Assembly (NCBI RefSeq): GCF_017355405.1
Contig: NZ_CP061177.1
Coordinates: 806,001-870,000, forward strand
Direction: 5' to 3'
DNA from: Roseomonas haemaphysalidis
GTDB taxonomy: Bacteria; Pseudomonadota; Alphaproteobacteria; Acetobacterales; Acetobacteraceae
DNA: 64,000 nucleotides
Part shown: positions 44,108 to 51,557 of the stretch, one piece after another
Layout of the letters: each line of letters starts with the position of its first letter
How positions within the stretch are numbered: position 1 is the stretch's first letter
Notes under the pieces: generated by a model
Database searches by the model: none
What the model was told of the DNA's origin: nothing
The model's input: only the letters and a program-made list of their open reading frames with translations
Translations under genes and position numbers: made by a program

Positions 44108-44375
44108 TCATCGGGATTTGTCTCAAAATACGTCAAAATCTGTCATTCGTCTCGATGATGGCACAGAAAACTTTGATGCACGCAGGACGTGTATCGGGGG
44201 AAATCTATGTGGCAATCTTCTAAAGCCATGATTTTCAACAAAAACCGTGTCTGAGGCCGCAATCACGAAGTGGTGTGACAGAACCAAAAAAGAGAGTTAG
44301 AAAAATCTTACACACGTAAGACGCGAGTTTGGGTGGCTTAAAACACCCGGCCGGTCGCTATGGCGGAGAGCAAGA
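44108..44375. other. AT-rich intergenic region with palindromes
   Basis: This 268-nt stretch is far more AT-rich than its surroundings, with A runs and several TTAA/TCAAAA patches. It holds a palindrome TCTTAC-ACAC-GTAAGA at 44306-44321 and a GGGTG/CACCC repeat at 44331-44348 spaced by 8 nt. It lies between a minus-strand pair and the plus-strand gene at 44376, so it should contain both promoters. The TGCGAAAAA element is not seen here. Confidence 0.6.
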
Positions 44376-45059
44376 ATGCTGGGACTGACGCTGCTGCTGA
44401 ACAACGCCGCCCAAGCGCTGGACCGCCTGTGCCTGCTGCGCATGGCAAGTGGGTCTGACATGCTGACCCCGGAATATCGTGACCTGTCTCTGGAGCTCCG
44501 CCTGGAAGCCCCGGCCTGTGCCATGCAGTCCGCCTTACAACAGCAGCTGGTTGCCACGGCCCAGCAGCTTCGGACCGTGGGCGCCGCCGCCAGCGTCGCC
44601 GCCATCCTGGCGCGTCCGGAAGCCACGCGTCGCCTGAATGCCTTGCTGGGCCTGGTTGTCGGTAGCGAATGGGAACTTGCCGGCGCGTTGCCGCGGGGCG
44701 GCCAGCTGCACCGCCGCATTGCCACCGATGGCCAGGTGTATCTGCTGGCCGGCCAGCCCGACCGTGGCGCCAAGCATGCCCCCCACGCCGCGCGGGGCTA
44801 TGCCGAGCGGCTTTGGGTCCTGCCGCCGGGTCATTGCTGCGCCGATGGCAGTGCCCTGCCGGATGAGGCCCCGATGCTGTCGGGCGAAGGGCCGGACAGC
44901 CTTGGCCTGCAGGCCGCCCGGCGCGATCTCTGTGTGGAACTGGTGGCTGGTGGCCACGGCGCCCTGGCCGCGCGCCTGGCCGGCCTTGGCGAAGCCGCGG
45001 CGATGCCCGCGGCCGACGCTACGGACGCGCCAAACGAAAGGGCGGCGTTCGCCGCCTGA
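44376..45059 (+). CDS. Hypothetical protein in the accessory block
   Basis: A 227-aa protein opening MLGLTLLLNNAAQALDRLCLLRMAS, helical and Ala/Leu rich, with a more structured part HRRIATDGQVYLLAGQPDRGAKHAPHAARGYAERLWVLPPGHCCADGSALP. No clear signal peptide or family is recognised. The ATG at 44376 has GGAGAG before it and is preceded by the AT-rich region. It is convergent with the protease gene, ending 6 nt from it. Confidence 0.55.
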   Translation: MLGLTLLLNNAAQALDRLCLLRMASGSDMLTPEYRDLSLELRLEAPACAMQSALQQQLVATAQQLRTVGAAASVAAILARPEATRRLNALLGLVVGSEWELAGALPRGGQLHRRIATDGQVYLLAGQPDRGAKHAPHAARGYAERLWVLPPGHCCADGSALPDEAPMLSGEGPDSLGLQAARRDLCVELVAGGHGALAARLAGLGEAAAMPAADATDAPNERAAFAA

Positions 45060-45065
45060 GCATCC

Positions 45066-45896
45066 TCAGCAGGTGATGCGTGCCACGCCCCGCGCGGCAC
45101 CGTCTTCCAGCGCATCCCAATCCGTGGTGGCGGCATGGGACGGCGGTCGCAGCAGCGGCACCACGCCGGCACGGGCCAGCAGGGCGCGCAGGTCCTCCAA
45201 CGGAATGGCCGCTGTCAGCCCGCGTCCACCGGCGTAGACCACGCCCACGACCTGTCCCGCAGCATCGAGCACCGGTCCGCCAGAGCTGCCGCCTGCGGCG
45301 GGCGCGCCGATTTCCAGCCGCCAGCGCAGCCGTTCGGCCTGCGCGGCGCCGAAGTAACGCAGGCCATCGTCCCAGCTGGGTGCCACCTCCTGCCCGTTCT
45401 GATCGGTGGCAACGAAGCTGACCGCCTGCCCGCCCGCCGGGTCGTGCACCGTCAGCGCCGCGCGCAGCACCATGCCGCGCGCGGCCCGCAGCATCCCGGC
45501 GCGGCGGGGCTCGTCCGTCATGGGAAAGCCCAGCGCCAGCACCGGCGTGCCGCGCGGCAAACGCAGCCCCGCCGACAGCGGCAGCACCGACATGCCGCCC
45601 GCAGGGCCGCGCAGCAGCGCAAGGTCCGCGTCTGCATCCAGCATGGCCAGCTGCCACGGCCCGCCTTGGCCTTCCACCCGCAACGGCCGGTCCTGCGCCT
45701 GGCAGCGCAGCGCCACATGGGCATTGGTCACCAACACCCCGGGTGCCACCGCGAAGGCGGATGCCGAGAACCCCCCCGCCACGGCGGGCAGGGGTGCCGG
45801 TACGGCCCGGCCGGTCCAGGCGGAAGCCCCGGCCCCCAGCGCCGCCAGCACCGCCCCCGCCACGATCAGGCCCAAGCCCCAGCGTCCTGCCTGCAT
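45066..45896 (-). CDS. Secreted trypsin-like serine protease
   Basis: The 276-aa protein has an N-terminal signal or anchor segment (GLGLIVAGAVLAALGAGASA) and a chymotrypsin-fold domain with the triad visible: His in VTNAHVALR near residue 58, Asp in DADADLALLRG near 84 and Ser in GAPAAGGSSGGPVLDAAGQVVGVV near 213. It has no PDZ domain, unlike DegP. The ATG at 45896 has AAGGG before it; ATGs at 45908 and 45923 are possible but overlap the fliJ element. It is divergent from fliJ. Substrate and role are unknown. Confidence 0.75.
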   Translation of the reverse strand: MQAGRWGLGLIVAGAVLAALGAGASAWTGRAVPAPLPAVAGGFSASAFAVAPGVLVTNAHVALRCQAQDRPLRVEGQGGPWQLAMLDADADLALLRGPAGGMSVLPLSAGLRLPRGTPVLALGFPMTDEPRRAGMLRAARGMVLRAALTVHDPAGGQAVSFVATDQNGQEVAPSWDDGLRYFGAAQAERLRWRLEIGAPAAGGSSGGPVLDAAGQVVGVVYAGGRGLTAAIPLEDLRALLARAGVVPLLRPPSHAATTDWDALEDGAARGVARITC

Positions 45897-45907
45897 CTTG
45901 CCCTTCA

Positions 45908-45916
45908 TGCGAAAAA
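45908..45916 (+). promoter_or_regulatory. TGCGAAAAA element before fliJ
   Basis: An exact copy on the plus strand, 70 nt before the TTG start of fliJ, followed 9 nt later by TATAAC. It overlaps possible longer N-termini of the divergent protease gene. Confidence 0.55.
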
Positions 45917-45977
45917 CAAACATGCTATAACAGTGGCTCGCATCCGACACCAGCCTGCCATCCACGGAGCTTGCCGA

Positions 45978-46382
45978 TTGCGCGGCCTTCCCATCCTCAT
46001 CCGCCTGGCCCGTCAGCGCGCCGATTCGCACCGCACAGCGCTGGCCGAGGCGGAACGCAACGCCGGCCAGGCCGCCGAAGCACTGGCGGCGCATGACGCC
46101 CTGGCTGCGACCGAAGCCGCCCACGCGCGGGGCGACGCCGCGGACATGGCCGCATGGACCGACTGGGCCCGCCAGGCGCAACGCCGCCGCCGCGGCTTGG
46201 CGCAGGTGCTGGCACAGTGCCGCGCGGACGAGGAAGTCGTGCGCGCCACGCTGCGGGAGGCTTTCACCGAAACCAAGCGCCTGGAGATCGCGGCCGACAG
46301 CGCGGCGCGGGCGGCCCGGCTGGAGGCGGCGCGCCGGGTGGAGCGGGCGGCGGAGGATGCGGAACTGCTGCGGCGTCGCTGA
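45978..46382 (+). CDS. fliJ: Flagellar export chaperone FliJ
   Basis: FliJ is the coiled-coil stalk of the FliI ATPase. The 134-aa protein is almost entirely helical with heptad-like Ala/Arg/Glu composition (LIRLARQRADSHRTALAEAERNAGQAAEALAAHDAL and the C-terminal AARLEAARRVERAAEDAELLRRR), the length and layout of FliJ. No in-frame ATG precedes the homology; the TTG at 45978 has GGAG eight bases upstream and is taken as start, a rare choice. It is separated from fliI by 10 kb. Coiled-coil composition limits certainty. Confidence 0.75.
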   Translation: MRGLPILIRLARQRADSHRTALAEAERNAGQAAEALAAHDALAATEAAHARGDAADMAAWTDWARQAQRRRRGLAQVLAQCRADEEVVRATLREAFTETKRLEIAADSAARAARLEAARRVERAAEDAELLRRR

Positions 46383-46401
46383 TCCCTCGGCGTTCCGCCG
46401 G

Positions 46402-48150
46402 TCAGCTTGCCCGCTTCAGCCGATCCAGATCCGGATGATCCTTGAAGCGCGCCCAGGCGCCGAGCATTTCCTTCAGCTGGTCTTCCTGGCTCACCCGCTC
46501 GCGCCGCAGGATCTGCATCCGCTTGCGCAGTTCCAAGATCAGGTGCCCGCGCGGCAGGTCGGCGCCGGTTTCGAAGCGTTCCAGAAACACGCGGCCGAGT
46601 TCAGGACTGTCACGCTCGATGCAATAGGCGGCGTAGGCCAGCACGGAGCCGCGGCCGAACTCGATCATCTTGCGGCCAAAGGTGCGTAGCTCCAGCAGAC
46701 GCGGGTGCTGCTCGACGATCTTCATCACCTCGGACGGCGTCGGCTTGGCGTTGCGGATGCCGCTCGGCTTCAATTCCCGCTTCCACAGCAGCACGGCGGC
46801 GGCGGCCACCAATGGGCGGTCGCCGAAGTTCTCGAAGCCGGCACCAAGCTGCGGGCCCTTTTTGGCGTGGATGTCGTAGGTGGCATAGGCCGCCTCCGGC
46901 AGGCCGCGCATCACCGGCACCTCGATCGATTCGCCGGCCTGGATCACGGCGGACAGCCGATGCTGGCCATTCAGCAGCCGGCCGTCGCGCGCGAAGCAGA
47001 TGGGCTGCGCGTTCATCATCCAGTTGCCGGCACGGATGTCGCGCGCGATGGCGTCCACGTGCGCGGCCACGATCTTGCGGTTCAGCGTGTTGTGCGTGAG
47101 GTAGCGCTTGGCCATCGCCGGCGTCACCGTCTCGATCGCCAGCGGAAACACGCCATCCTCGGCGGCGAGCTTTTCCACCGCCTCGCGCAGCTTGGTTTCG
47201 GTGGCCTCCGTCTCGTCGGCGTGGCCCGGGTCGGTCAGGCCCTTGTAGCCGTCGAGTGCCGGAAAGTCCTCGCCCTTGGTGGGGTTGGCGGTCTTGTCCA
47301 GCCAGGTATAGCTGCGCAGGTGCCGGCCGCTGAAGGTGGCGTTCAGCGCCTTGATGCAGACCGCGAACAGCGTCACCGGCTTCATGCGCGTGGTGGGATC
47401 GCCGCGCGTGATGTCGATCAGGTCGCGCACCCGGGCGCCGGGTTCCATCGGCGAATAGCGCTCCGGGTCGGCGACGGCGTCGAGAAAGCGCAGCGTCGCC
47501 TCGGCATCCACCCGCAGGCCCATGAACATCAGCGGCGTGCGCACCGCTTCGGACAGCGCGGTGGCGGGGCTGTCCAGCGATTGCCCCACCGCCGCCTCGA
47601 GATCGGGGTTGGCGCGCAGCACGCGGTCCATGCGCGACCAGGCGGCGGTGCCGGCGCCGCGCAGCATGGTGCCGTCGTCATAGCGGATCAGCTTGACCAG
47701 CGCCGACTGCAGCGCGTGGGCATGCAGGATGCCCCGCGTTTCCAGCACGCCCGCGAAGGAGCGGCGGCGCTGCTGGTCGATGGTGTGCAGCACGTCGTCG
47801 GGGATGTTCTGCGCCAGCACGGTCAGAAAGGGCACGCCCGCCTTGATGCAGGCACGCAGCCGCTGCACGCCGTCCAGCAGCACGCCGCCGCGCGACAGGA
47901 TCAGCGGCATGCCGTTGAGGATCCAGCGGCCTTCGCGCATCGATTCGGCATAGGCATTGATGGCCACGGGATTGTCGCCGGCACCGGGCCGGCGGCTTTG
48001 CAGCAGCTTGGCCGCGCTGTCCGGCGTCACCAGCTCGATCGAGAAGCCCGGCATGTCAGCGCCGCCGCCCTGAACCTGCACGATGCGACCGGCCTGCTGG
48101 ATGGCGGCGGCCCCTGTCTGCGCCCGCTGGGCGGCTTTCGCGCGTGCCAT
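46402..48150 (-). CDS. Tandem ParB/sulfiredoxin-like domain protein
   Basis: The 582-aa protein carries two copies of a ParB-N-like domain. Copy one, at about residues 38-135, has INAYAESMREGRWILNGMPLILSRGGVLLDGVQRLRACIKAGVPFLTVLAQNIP. Copy two, at about 345-435, has VDAIARDIRAGNWMMNAQPICFARDGRLLNGQHRLSAVIQAGESIEVPVMRGLP. The LLxGxxRL loop, which in the family binds nucleotide, is complete in both (GVQRL and GQHRL). No HTH domain for centromere binding is visible. The region between and after is helical. It is convergent with fliJ and has a CGCGAAAAA element and a 14-bp palindrome upstream. The function is unknown; these domains in ParB bind CTP, and others act as nucleases. Confidence 0.75.
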   Translation of the reverse strand: MARAKAAQRAQTGAAAIQQAGRIVQVQGGGADMPGFSIELVTPDSAAKLLQSRRPGAGDNPVAINAYAESMREGRWILNGMPLILSRGGVLLDGVQRLRACIKAGVPFLTVLAQNIPDDVLHTIDQQRRRSFAGVLETRGILHAHALQSALVKLIRYDDGTMLRGAGTAAWSRMDRVLRANPDLEAAVGQSLDSPATALSEAVRTPLMFMGLRVDAEATLRFLDAVADPERYSPMEPGARVRDLIDITRGDPTTRMKPVTLFAVCIKALNATFSGRHLRSYTWLDKTANPTKGEDFPALDGYKGLTDPGHADETEATETKLREAVEKLAAEDGVFPLAIETVTPAMAKRYLTHNTLNRKIVAAHVDAIARDIRAGNWMMNAQPICFARDGRLLNGQHRLSAVIQAGESIEVPVMRGLPEAAYATYDIHAKKGPQLGAGFENFGDRPLVAAAAVLLWKRELKPSGIRNAKPTPSEVMKIVEQHPRLLELRTFGRKMIEFGRGSVLAYAAYCIERDSPELGRVFLERFETGADLPRGHLILELRKRMQILRRERVSQEDQLKEMLGAWARFKDHPDLDRLKRAS

Positions 48151-48217
48151 GGAGTGCCCCTTTCGATATCCCGCGCCAGGCCCGGTTGGCCTGCTGCGCC
48201 TTTCCGCCGTTTACTGT

Positions 48218-48226
48218 TTTTTCGCG
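48218..48226 (-). promoter_or_regulatory. CGCGAAAAA element before the ParB-like gene
   Basis: A copy with six As on the gene strand, 76 nt before the ATG at 48150. A TTATAG sequence and the palindrome lie just upstream of it. Confidence 0.5.
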
Positions 48227-48247
48227 TTCCTGGCTATAAGCAAAAAT

Positions 48248-48261
48248 TGACGAATTCGTCA
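48248..48261. repeat. Perfect 14-bp palindrome TGACGAATTCGTCA
   Basis: The palindrome lies 22 nt upstream of the element of the ParB-like gene and has the symmetry of an operator for a dimeric regulator. No second copy was noticed in the window. Confidence 0.5.
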
Positions 48262-48468
48262 GCACCACGCTGCGGCTGCCCGGGTGAGCGAGGCCAGCGC
48301 CCTGTGAATACAGGGCCTTGGACCCGGCCGGCCATGCGGGTGGTCCGGGACAAGGCACTGCGGAAGGTTGGAATTGTTTCATCATTGTCTCGAAGCGAAA
48401 TATGGCAGAACGGGCGCCGGTCTGCTAGAAACGCGGTGCCGCCAAATGCCGGCGCCGCATCACAGAAA

Positions 48469-48477
48469 TGCGAAAAC
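48469..48477 (+). promoter_or_regulatory. TGCGAAAAC element before the 105-aa gene
   Basis: One-base variant on the plus strand, 25 nt before the ATG at 48494, with AGGAG between; if transcription starts after it, the leader is very short. Confidence 0.45.
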
Positions 48478-48493
48478 ATATAGGAGAAGCCTG

Positions 48494-48811
48494 ATGACCC
48501 GCCCCGCCCCCTTCTTCGTCAGCCACACCATCCGACTGAGCCGCGCCGAGGTTCTGGAAGCGCTGCGCGGCGCCGCCCTGGCCCAGGTGCGGGAAACGCT
48601 GCGCCTGGCCGACCCCGCCGCGCGGAGCGTGGAGCTGGAAACCCGCCTGCTGGCCGGTGGCGCGGTGGAGATCGATGGCGCCGCGGTGGCGATCGAGGCA
48701 CGGCTGCCGGAAGAATTCGCGCCGCTGCTGCGCCAGGGCGCTGCCTGGCCCGTCGCCCCCACGGTGTTCGGCCCGCCGGCCCCGGTCACGGCCGAGCCGG
48801 CCCTGGCCTGA
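48494..48811 (+). CDS. Small hypothetical protein
   Basis: A 105-aa protein, ITRPAPFFV-like opening (TRPAPFFVSHTIRLSRAEVLEALRGAALAQVRETLRLADPAARSVELETRLLAGGAVEIDG), with a helix then short beta strands. No family, signal or membrane segment is recognised. AGGAG lies seven bases before the ATG at 48494, giving a well-supported start. It is preceded by a flagellar element and followed after 87 nt by the recombinase-like gene. Confidence 0.6.
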   Translation: MTRPAPFFVSHTIRLSRAEVLEALRGAALAQVRETLRLADPAARSVELETRLLAGGAVEIDGAAVAIEARLPEEFAPLLRQGAAWPVAPTVFGPPAPVTAEPALA

Positions 48812-48898
48812 GCCTGCCCTGGCCTGAGCCTGCGCGACGGCTTGCCTTCGCCTGGGTCCCCGGCTTTGCTGCCGGGCCGCAGCGAAGAGGAGGCCGGC

Positions 48899-49540
48899 AT
48901 GGCGGCGCGCCCGCTTCCCGATCCGCAAGGCGGCTGGATGGTGCGGCTGGGTTCGGGCCCGGCCGCCTTCAGCCGGGGCGGCTTCGCCAGCGCCGCTGCC
49001 GCCGATCACTGGGCGGAGCAGGCTGCCGAGGCCGCGCGGCGGTCCGCCATCCGCATCGGCCCGCGCCGCATCCCGGGCACGCTGGCGGAAGCGCTGCGGC
49101 GCTGGTGCATCGACCAGGGCACGCTGCCGGAAGCTGAGGGCGGCACGCATCTGGCACCCGTCCGCCGTTTTGAATCCCTGTTGCAGGACATCGCCTGCGC
49201 CTGGCCCCTGGCGATCCTGTCGCCGGAAGACCTGTCCGCGCTGCGGGCCCGCCGCCGCCCCCTGGGCGTGGCGGCGATGCTGGTCGAGCAGGCGGCCCTG
49301 GCTGCCGCCGTGGATGCACTGCGCGAACTCCACCTGCCGCAGCTCGACAATCCTTTCCACGCACCGGCCGATGACGGCGTCTTCCTGCCAGAGCGGATGG
49401 CCGGGAGCCCACCCGCGGCGCGCTCGCTGGCTGCTTACGTCACTGCGTTGCGCGAAGGCCAGCACCTGGACGAGGTGCTGGTGCTGGCAGGGCTGCACGA
49501 CCCCAAAGCCCATGGGGCGCGCCTGCACGCAGCTGGCTGA
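48899..49540 (+). CDS. Protein resembling a tyrosine-recombinase N-terminal domain
   Basis: The 213-aa protein has a centre that recalls the core-binding (SAM-like) domain of phage-type integrases: TLAEALRRWCIDQGTLP, then APVRRFESLLQDIACAWPLAILSPEDLSALRARRRPLGVAAMLVEQAALAAAVDALRELHLPQLDNPF. In integrases the catalytic domain follows the NPF-type turn; here only about 65 residues remain, without an R-HxxR-Y set. GAGGAGG lies before the ATG at 48899. The likeness is by eye and modest; it may be an unrelated helical protein or a domesticated remnant. Confidence 0.55.
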   Translation: MAARPLPDPQGGWMVRLGSGPAAFSRGGFASAAAADHWAEQAAEAARRSAIRIGPRRIPGTLAEALRRWCIDQGTLPEAEGGTHLAPVRRFESLLQDIACAWPLAILSPEDLSALRARRRPLGVAAMLVEQAALAAAVDALRELHLPQLDNPFHAPADDGVFLPERMAGSPPAARSLAAYVTALREGQHLDEVLVLAGLHDPKAHGARLHAAG

Positions 49541-49800
49541 GGGCGGCACTTCGCATCAGGGCCTTGCCTGCCGTGCACCCCGGCCGCCTCGGCCCTTCTT
49601 CCAGGATGGCGTGTTCCCTGACCCCAGAGCGGGACGGCCCGCCGGCCACAGGTGAGGACAGAATCGCCGTTCACAGGAATCCGCGCGCCATACCATGCGA
49701 AACTGTTGCAATGGGAATGCGAAATACTTAGAACGGCTGCAGCGGTCCACGGCCGCCCCGGGCGTCGGGGCGGATGGCCCTCCTAGAACGGGACGGAAAG
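49541..49800. other. Intergenic region upstream of the bactofilin gene
   Basis: The first 130 nt are GC-rich without a credible gene. From about 49680 it becomes AT-richer and holds two flagellar elements. Confidence 0.5.
49696..49726 (+). promoter_or_regulatory. Two TGCGAAA elements before the bactofilin gene
   Basis: TGCGAAACT at 49696 and TGCGAAATA at 49718 lie on the plus strand, their first bases 22 nt apart; the second is 83 nt before the ATG at 49801. Confidence 0.45.
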
Positions 49801-50583
49801 ATGAGCTTCTTCGGCAAGCCCAGCGGCGCGGAGCCGCGCATCACCTATGAGCGCATCGACCTGACGGCGGATGGTGCGGTGCTGGCCCCCGCCGCCGCCC
49901 CGCGGCAGATGCCGGTGCTGACGCCGCCGCCGCGCCCGGCCCCTTCCGCTGCCACGGTGGTGCGGCCGGCCGTGCCGGAACCTGTGGCCATGCTGATCGC
50001 CGCCGACAGCGAAATGGAAGGCCGCCTGCGTTCGCGCGGCGCTGTGCGAATCGAGGGCGTGTTGCGGGGCGAGCTGCAGGCGGCCTCCGTGGTGATCGAG
50101 CCGGGCGGGCTGATCGAGGGGCTGGTGACGGTCGAGCACGCGGTCGTCAACGGCACGCTGCGCGGCACCCTGGTGGCGCGTGACATCGAGATCAGCCGCA
50201 CCGCGATGGTCGATGCCGAGCTGGTGTACGAGGAGATCGGCATCGAGCGCGGCGCCCGCGTGCACGGCCTGCACCGGCGCCGCGAACCGGCGGTGCCGGA
50301 GGAAGCGGCCCCGCTGCCCGTCAGCGCGGCGGCCGAGGTGGTTGCGCCGGTGGATGCCGAACTGCAGACCGCCGCCCTGGTGGCCGCCGCCGAGGCCGCG
50401 CTGCAGGAACTGGCCGAGGTGGCTCAGGCCGCCGCCGGCGCGTCTGCCGCCCTGGCCGAGGACGGCGTGCAGGAGCTGGTGGCATTGGAAGACAGCCTGC
50501 GCGATACCGCCGCCACGCTGCCGGCCGAGACGGTGGCGCCACCGGTCGCCACCACGGCGCCGATCGCCGTCGCGGCGGCCTGA
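49801..50583 (+). CDS. Bactofilin-family cytoskeletal protein
   Basis: Bactofilins polymerise into filaments that localise wall enzymes and, in several bacteria, support flagellar or stalk assembly. The 260-aa protein has a disordered Pro/Ala N-terminus, the beta-helix domain at about residues 63-160 (MEGRLRSRGAVRIEGVLRGELQAASVVIEPGGLIEGLVTVEHAVVNGTLRGTLVARDIEISRTAMVDAELVYEEIGIERGARV) and an Ala/Glu-rich C-terminal tail. The ATG at 49801 follows GGA; an in-frame upstream ATG at 49774 is possible. Its location in the flagellar locus, with two elements upstream, suggests a flagellar role (inference). Confidence 0.85.
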   Translation: MSFFGKPSGAEPRITYERIDLTADGAVLAPAAAPRQMPVLTPPPRPAPSAATVVRPAVPEPVAMLIAADSEMEGRLRSRGAVRIEGVLRGELQAASVVIEPGGLIEGLVTVEHAVVNGTLRGTLVARDIEISRTAMVDAELVYEEIGIERGARVHGLHRRREPAVPEEAAPLPVSAAAEVVAPVDAELQTAALVAAAEAALQELAEVAQAAAGASAALAEDGVQELVALEDSLRDTAATLPAETVAPPVATTAPIAVAAA

Positions 50584-50589
50584 GCGCGG

Positions 50590-50620
50590 GCCGGGGCCGG
50601 CATCCATGGCCTGCCCCGGC
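50590..50620. terminator. Hairpin between bactofilin and the 158-aa gene
   Basis: GCCGGGGC at 50590-50597 pairs with GCCCCGGC at 50613-50620 over a 15-nt loop, between two convergent genes. Confidence 0.5.
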
Positions 50621-50629
50621 AGCCTGCCG

Positions 50630-51106
50630 TCAGTTGTACAGCGGCGTCAGGCCCGGATACGGGATCTCGCTCTGCCCCCGCTCCCGCAGCAGGCGGTTGG
50701 CGGCGCGGGTGACTTCCTTCGGGCCGGCCTGCTGGCCGTCCAGCACGTAGTAGCCGTTGCGCAGCGGCCGCACGCGGGGACCCAGCAGGCGGCAGGCATA
50801 TTGCAGCGGCGTCAGCTCTTCCTCGGCTTCGCAGGCGATGTTGAGAAAGGGGGAGATGTCCCGGTCGCGGCTGCGTTCCAGCACCCGCTTGGCACGGCGC
50901 TGCGCGTACCAGGGCTCGATGCCGAAGGCGCGCGACAGCGTCAGGATGTCCTCGCCCGACAACAGCCGGCGGTCGAATTCGCCGCGCAGCTCGGCGGCCA
51001 GGGCGCGGCGGCGCTGTTGTTGCCGGCGGCGGGGCATCGCGGGGCCGGGTGCCTCGTCGTCATCCTCGTCGAAGCTGCTCCACGCCTCGCCCATCGTCTC
51101 GCCCAT
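50630..51106 (-). CDS. Hypothetical protein with a possible HTH
   Basis: The 158-aa protein has an acidic start (EDDDEAPGPA), a basic RRRQQQRRR stretch, a helical centre LRGEFDRRLLSGEDILTLSRAFGIEPWYAQRRAKRVLERSR that could form a helix-turn-helix, and a structured C-terminus, PRVRPLRNGYYVLDGQQAGPKEVTRAANRLLRERGQSEIPYPG. No family is recognised. The ATG at 51106 has AGGAT before it. It is divergent from flgJ. Confidence 0.55.
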   Translation of the reverse strand: MGETMGEAWSSFDEDDDEAPGPAMPRRRQQQRRRALAAELRGEFDRRLLSGEDILTLSRAFGIEPWYAQRRAKRVLERSRDRDISPFLNIACEAEEELTPLQYACRLLGPRVRPLRNGYYVLDGQQAGPKEVTRAANRLLRERGQSEIPYPGLTPLYN

Positions 51107-51210
51107 GGCGGTCGATCCTGTCTGGCCGCGCTGTTTTGCGCGGCGGATGACTCCTTCTGGAGATCGGGATGGCCATCCGTTCTGGCGGGCCCAGTTGCGT
51201 GGCCATGATA

Positions 51211-51219
51211 TGCGAAAAA
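51211..51219 (+). promoter_or_regulatory. TGCGAAAAA element before flgJ
   Basis: An exact copy on the plus strand, 92 nt before the flgJ ATG, in an AT-richer patch. Confidence 0.6.
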
Positions 51220-51302
51220 CAGTTGATGCCCCTTTAAGCCCGGGGCCATCAAATGCCAGGAATAACCACACGAATCCGTGAACACGGGAAAGGTCTCTTA
51301 CG

Positions 51303-51557
51303 ATGGATGCCGTCCAACCCGCGGGCCGCCGCCTGGCCCGCCAACTGGAAGCCAGCTTCGCGTCTGACATGCTCAGCGCCGCGCGGCCGGAAAAACGCCA
51401 GGGCCTGATGGATGGCGGGCCCGGCGCTGGCGCCTTCGACAGCTTCATGGACAATGCCCTGGGCGAGGCGATGGCGGCGCGCGGCAGCATCGGCTTGGCG
51501 CCGGCGATCGAGCGGGTCATTGCCGGACGGCCCAACCCCGTGGGGAACGGCCGGTGA
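51303..51557 (+). CDS. flgJ: Rod-binding (FlgJ N-domain) protein
   Basis: This is the rod scaffold/cap part of FlgJ without the muramidase domain. The 84-aa protein carries the rod-binding motif LARQLEASFASDMLSAARPEKRQGLMDGGPGAGAFDSFMDNALGEAMAARGSIGLAPAIER. The wall-cutting role is presumably taken by the transglycosylase at 26203. Its stop overlaps the next GTG start (GTGA). It is shorter than usual single-domain FlgJ (about 100 aa). Confidence 0.85.
   Translation: MDAVQPAGRRLARQLEASFASDMLSAARPEKRQGLMDGGPGAGAFDSFMDNALGEAMAARGSIGLAPAIERVIAGRPNPVGNGR

Larger units (their letters stand above)
48151..48493. other. Divergent intergenic region of the ParB-like gene
   Basis: This 343-nt AT-richer region lies between the minus-strand ParB-like gene and the plus-strand 105-aa gene. 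It holds one flagellar element for each, the palindrome at 48248-48261, a GCCCTGT/ACAGGGC hairpin (stems 48299-48305 and 48310-48316) and an imperfect AGCGAAATA at about 48394. No gene is seen in it. Confidence 0.6.

Noticed and set aside
46402..48150. Chromosome partition protein ParB
   Set aside because: No HTH centromere-binding domain, no parA neighbour, and the domain is duplicated.
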